From assembly GCA_021736565.1 (NCBI GenBank), contig JAIPFO010000198.1, positions 1-7,006 on the forward strand: 7,006 bases of DNA, in the 5' to 3' direction. The position numbers and the translations under genes were made by a program. Positions 5,101-7,006 of the stretch are shown here, in pieces. Source of the DNA: Phycisphaerae bacterium (GTDB lineage Bacteria; Planctomycetota; Phycisphaerae; Sedimentisphaerales; SM23-30). Numbering within the stretch: position 1 is the first letter of the stretch; every line of letters starts with the position of its first letter. The notes under the pieces were generated by a model. The model was not told where the DNA came from, searched no databases, and was given only the letters and a program-made list of their open reading frames with translations.

Positions 5101-5206
5101 CAGGTCATACGTCTTTTTGGAACTCATTTTTTCGTCTCTAAAATGTTGATTCTCCTTTGGCGGATTTACTTTTGTCGTGGGAATCAACATTCAGAAGCCT
5201 TGACAA
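5101..5206 (+). repeat. Dispersed intergenic element, copy E (first of a near-tandem pair)
   Basis: CAGGTCATACGT (5101-5112), TTTTTGGAACTCATTTTTTC, and then ACTTTTGTCGTGGGAATCAA (5168-5187) are followed by AAGCCTTGACAAT, which matches the right end of copy D (AAGCCCTGACACT). GTCA and TGAC near the two ends keep the inverted-terminus relation. The central part is more diverged than in copy A. Confidence 0.55.
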
Positions 5207-5234
5207 TTCTCCAACACCTTCTATAATTGCTGAC

Positions 5235-5346
5235 GGCATCGTTATAAGTATTTTGAAGCCCGTTTTCCGCATCTTAGAGGGCGATTTTAAAGACGAAAAA
5301 TTACTTTTGACGTGGGAGTCAATATTAACCTTGGGTGCTTTGACTT
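5235..5346 (+). repeat. Dispersed intergenic element, copy A (second of the pair)
   Basis: This copy is closest to the consensus: TTATAAGTATTTTGAAGCCC, CCGTTTTCCGCATCTTAGAG, GCGATTTTAAAGACGAAAAA (an imperfect hairpin), ACTTTTGACGTGGGAGTCAA (5303-5322), then ATATTAAC and a right end near TTGACTTA (5340-5347). About 28 bases separate it from copy E in the same orientation. It lies some 160 bp upstream of valS. Confidence 0.65.
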
Positions 5347-5503
5347 ATACAATATGCGGTAAGTGTTTATATTTCGAGATTTTTCCCATATTCGCATCGC
5401 GTTTTGCCCCAAGCCAGAAAGTCAGAAGCATCCATCTATTCCATATGACAAACTTATAGACCACTGACCGCATGATAATCAGCAGATCAGGAACCCCCTT
5501 TCG

Positions 5504-7006
5504 ATGTTAGATGAATTATCTAAAATATATGAACCCAATGAGGTTGAAAAGAACGCTTACGCCCTATGGACCGAATCCAATTCATTTCATGCCAGCCCCC
5601 CCACCCCTGAGAATCCCGAATTTAATCCATTTACGATCGTCATCCCACCGCCCAACGTCACAGCGCCGCTGCACCTGGGCCATGCGCTCAATAATACGCT
5701 CCAGGACATTCTGGTCCGCTACCGGCGGATGTTGCAACATGAAACACTTTGGATGCCAGGGACCGATCATGCGGGCATCGCCACCCAGACGATGGTGGAA
5801 AAACGCATTATGACGGACGAGGGCAAACGGCGGACCGATTTTCAACGCGAAGAGTTCGTCTCGCGTATTCAAGCCTGGAAAGATGAATACGAGGCCCGGA
5901 TCATTGAGCAGCTCAAGATAATGGGTTGCTCGTGTGACTGGGAGCGAACGCGATTCACCATGGACGATGTATGCGCCAAGGCGGTTCGCGCCAACTTTTT
6001 CAAGCTGTTCAAAGATGAGCTGATCTATCGGGGCAAACGGTTGGTCAACTGGGACCCGGCGACCCAGACCGTACTGGCCGACGACGAGGTTGAACATGAA
6101 ACAGTCCAGGGGCATTTCTGGTATATGCAATATCCGCTGGCCGAGCCGGTGGTCATAGACGGTAAAACGATAGACCGGGTCACCGTTGCGACCACCCGGC
6201 CTGAAACCATGCTGGGCGACACGGCGATCGCAATGAACCCCTCAGACCCGCGTGCCGGGCACCTGACAGGTCGCATGGTGCGTCTGCCAATAGCAGAACG
6301 GTTAATCCCCATTGTCGCTGACGAACACGTTGTCATGCCGGACCCCGACAGTGACGATGAAAAGGCAAAATTTTCAACCGGTTTTTTGAAAGTCACCCCC
6401 GCCCACGACCCGGACGACTGGGCGATCGGCCAGCGTCATAACCTGCCGGTGATCAACATCATGGCCCCCGATGGCTCGATCAGCAATACGCATGGCTGGG
6501 AAGATTCCGCCGGAACAGAGGCAGAGCAGTTTGTGGGGATGGACCGGTTTGATGCCCGCGACGCCATTATAGCGTGGTTTGAGAAGAAAGGCCTGATGGA
6601 AGAGATCCGAGACTATACCCACGAGATTGGTCACAGTTATCGCAGTCATGTCCCGATCGAACCGTATCTATCCGATCAATGGTATATCGCGGTCAAAAAG
6701 CCGATAGGGCACCTGGCGGAAAAATTCGGCGACGAGACCCTTGAGGGCACCGACGTGCCTGTCAATTCCCTGGCAGGATTGGGACTGAAGCCCCTGCTCA
6801 ATGGCCAGCTTCAATTCGTTCCGGAACGCTACGAGCGGACCTACCAAAACTGGCTGGAAAATCTTCGAGACTGGCCGATCAGCCGGCAGTTGTGGTGGGG
6901 ACATCAGATCCCGATCTGGTCAAAATCGAGTGCCGACGTCCAACGGGATGGCGATGTTATTGACTCGAAGGACATGGTTGAGTATCGTTCGATCGAGTCC
7001 AACGAC
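5504..7006 (+). CDS. valS: Valyl-tRNA synthetase, N-terminal 501 codons, cut by window edge
   Basis: This class I aminoacyl-tRNA synthetase charges tRNA-Val in the cytoplasm and hydrolyses mischarged threonine. The frame is open from the ATG at 5504 to the window edge, with no stop. The nucleotide-binding fold begins with PPPNVTAPLHLGHALNNT (48-65), containing the HIGH-type motif HLGH (57-60), then GTDHAGIATQ (86-95). The CP1 editing domain shows TTRPETMLGD (230-239) and VTPAHDPDDW (297-306), the characteristic ValRS editing motifs. EPYLSDQWYI (from 386) and DWPISRQLWWGHQIP (456-470) bring the chain back to the catalytic core. In the last motif Pro replaces the Cys common in ValRS. The KMSKS loop, anticodon-binding domain and C-terminal coiled coil lie beyond the window. 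AGGAA (5489-5493) ten bases upstream and the DELSKIYEPNEVEKNAYALW opening support this start. It appears to have its own transcript, with no T-box leader. Confidence 0.97.
   Translation, partial: MLDELSKIYEPNEVEKNAYALWTESNSFHASPPTPENPEFNPFTIVIPPPNVTAPLHLGHALNNTLQDILVRYRRMLQHETLWMPGTDHAGIATQTMVEKRIMTDEGKRRTDFQREEFVSRIQAWKDEYEARIIEQLKIMGCSCDWERTRFTMDDVCAKAVRANFFKLFKDELIYRGKRLVNWDPATQTVLADDEVEHETVQGHFWYMQYPLAEPVVIDGKTIDRVTVATTRPETMLGDTAIAMNPSDPRAGHLTGRMVRLPIAERLIPIVADEHVVMPDPDSDDEKAKFSTGFLKVTPAHDPDDWAIGQRHNLPVINIMAPDGSISNTHGWEDSAGTEAEQFVGMDRFDARDAIIAWFEKKGLMEEIRDYTHEIGHSYRSHVPIEPYLSDQWYIAVKKPIGHLAEKFGDETLEGTDVPVNSLAGLGLKPLLNGQLQFVPERYERTYQNWLENLRDWPISRQLWWGHQIPIWSKSSADVQRDGDVIDSKDMVEYRSIESND

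Larger units (their letters stand above)
4711..5503. other. Intergenic region between the PEP-CTERM gene and valS
   Basis: Nearly 800 bases without a supported gene. It holds repeat copy B, the terminator, and an AT-leaning stretch at 4887-5100 with a T8 run (4944-4951), two ACCTAAGC direct repeats around 4996-5024 and three CCTATT units around 5029-5057. The repeat pair E and A follows, and finally the valS leader (5347-5503). I see no T-box motif ahead of valS. A possible valS promoter is TTAACC (5325-5330), 17 bases, TACAAT (5348-5353), at the right end of copy A; it is only weakly supported. Confidence 0.6.

Noticed and set aside
5157..5459. 100-codon plus-strand frame upstream of valS
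   Set aside because: It is the translation of two tandem repeat copies; no ribosome-binding site and no recognisable protein.
5347..5503. Possible T-box leader ahead of valS
   Set aside because: No AGGGTGGNACCGCG-type antiterminator sequence and no terminator hairpin in the leader.
5582..6904. Several minus-strand frames of 78-182 codons
   Set aside because: All are antisense to valS, which is continuous and motif-complete on the plus strand.

Overview
This looks like a chromosomal segment from a Gram-negative-type, GC-moderate environmental bacterium. A planctomycete (possibly Phycisphaerae) is my best guess. The evidence is a PEP-CTERM/exosortase-sorted protein, a candidate sigma-54 promoter in front of it, long repeat-filled intergenic regions (only about 65% of the window is gene) and the general flavour of the ValS and FtsI sequences. 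The assignment is inference; there is no rRNA or other strong marker.

Layout. From the left edge, four genes are on the minus strand: the N-terminal 171 codons of an ftsI-type division transpeptidase (514 to beyond 1), tRNA-Glu(UUC) at 958-1032 with its own promoter and a strong terminator, a PAS-GGDEF diguanylate cyclase (1164-2096), and a divergent small-molecule or protein kinase-fold protein (2335-3165). A gap of about 850 bp then separates them from two plus-strand genes: a secreted PEP-CTERM protein (4021-4710) and the first 501 codons of valS (5504 to beyond 7006). None of these genes are close enough to form an obvious operon; each appears to be its own transcription unit.

The most interesting content is between the genes. 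At least six, probably eight, diverged copies of one dispersed element of about 85-120 bp occur in every large intergenic gap, on both strands, including a near-tandem pair upstream of valS. Shared blocks are GTGTCATAAG at the 5' side, CCGTTTTCCGCATCTTA in the middle and ACTTTTGACGTGGGAATCAA on the 3' side. The best-bounded copy (2217-2336) has 7-bp terminal inverted repeats AGTGTCA/TGACACT. I do not recognise this family; it resembles a MITE or REP-like non-autonomous element. One copy supplies the -35 box of a candidate ftsI promoter. One begins 5 bp after the PEP-CTERM stop codon, and one overlaps the kinase stop codon.

Regulation. The PEP-CTERM gene has a well-matched -24/-12 sigma-54 site (3754-3769) about 250 bp upstream, a hairpin-rich leader, a 7-bp dyad about 200 bp further upstream that could bind an enhancer protein, and a strong intrinsic terminator (4847-4886). 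Together with the diguanylate cyclase this fits a surface or matrix-associated lifestyle, but no functional link between the two genes is shown by the sequence.
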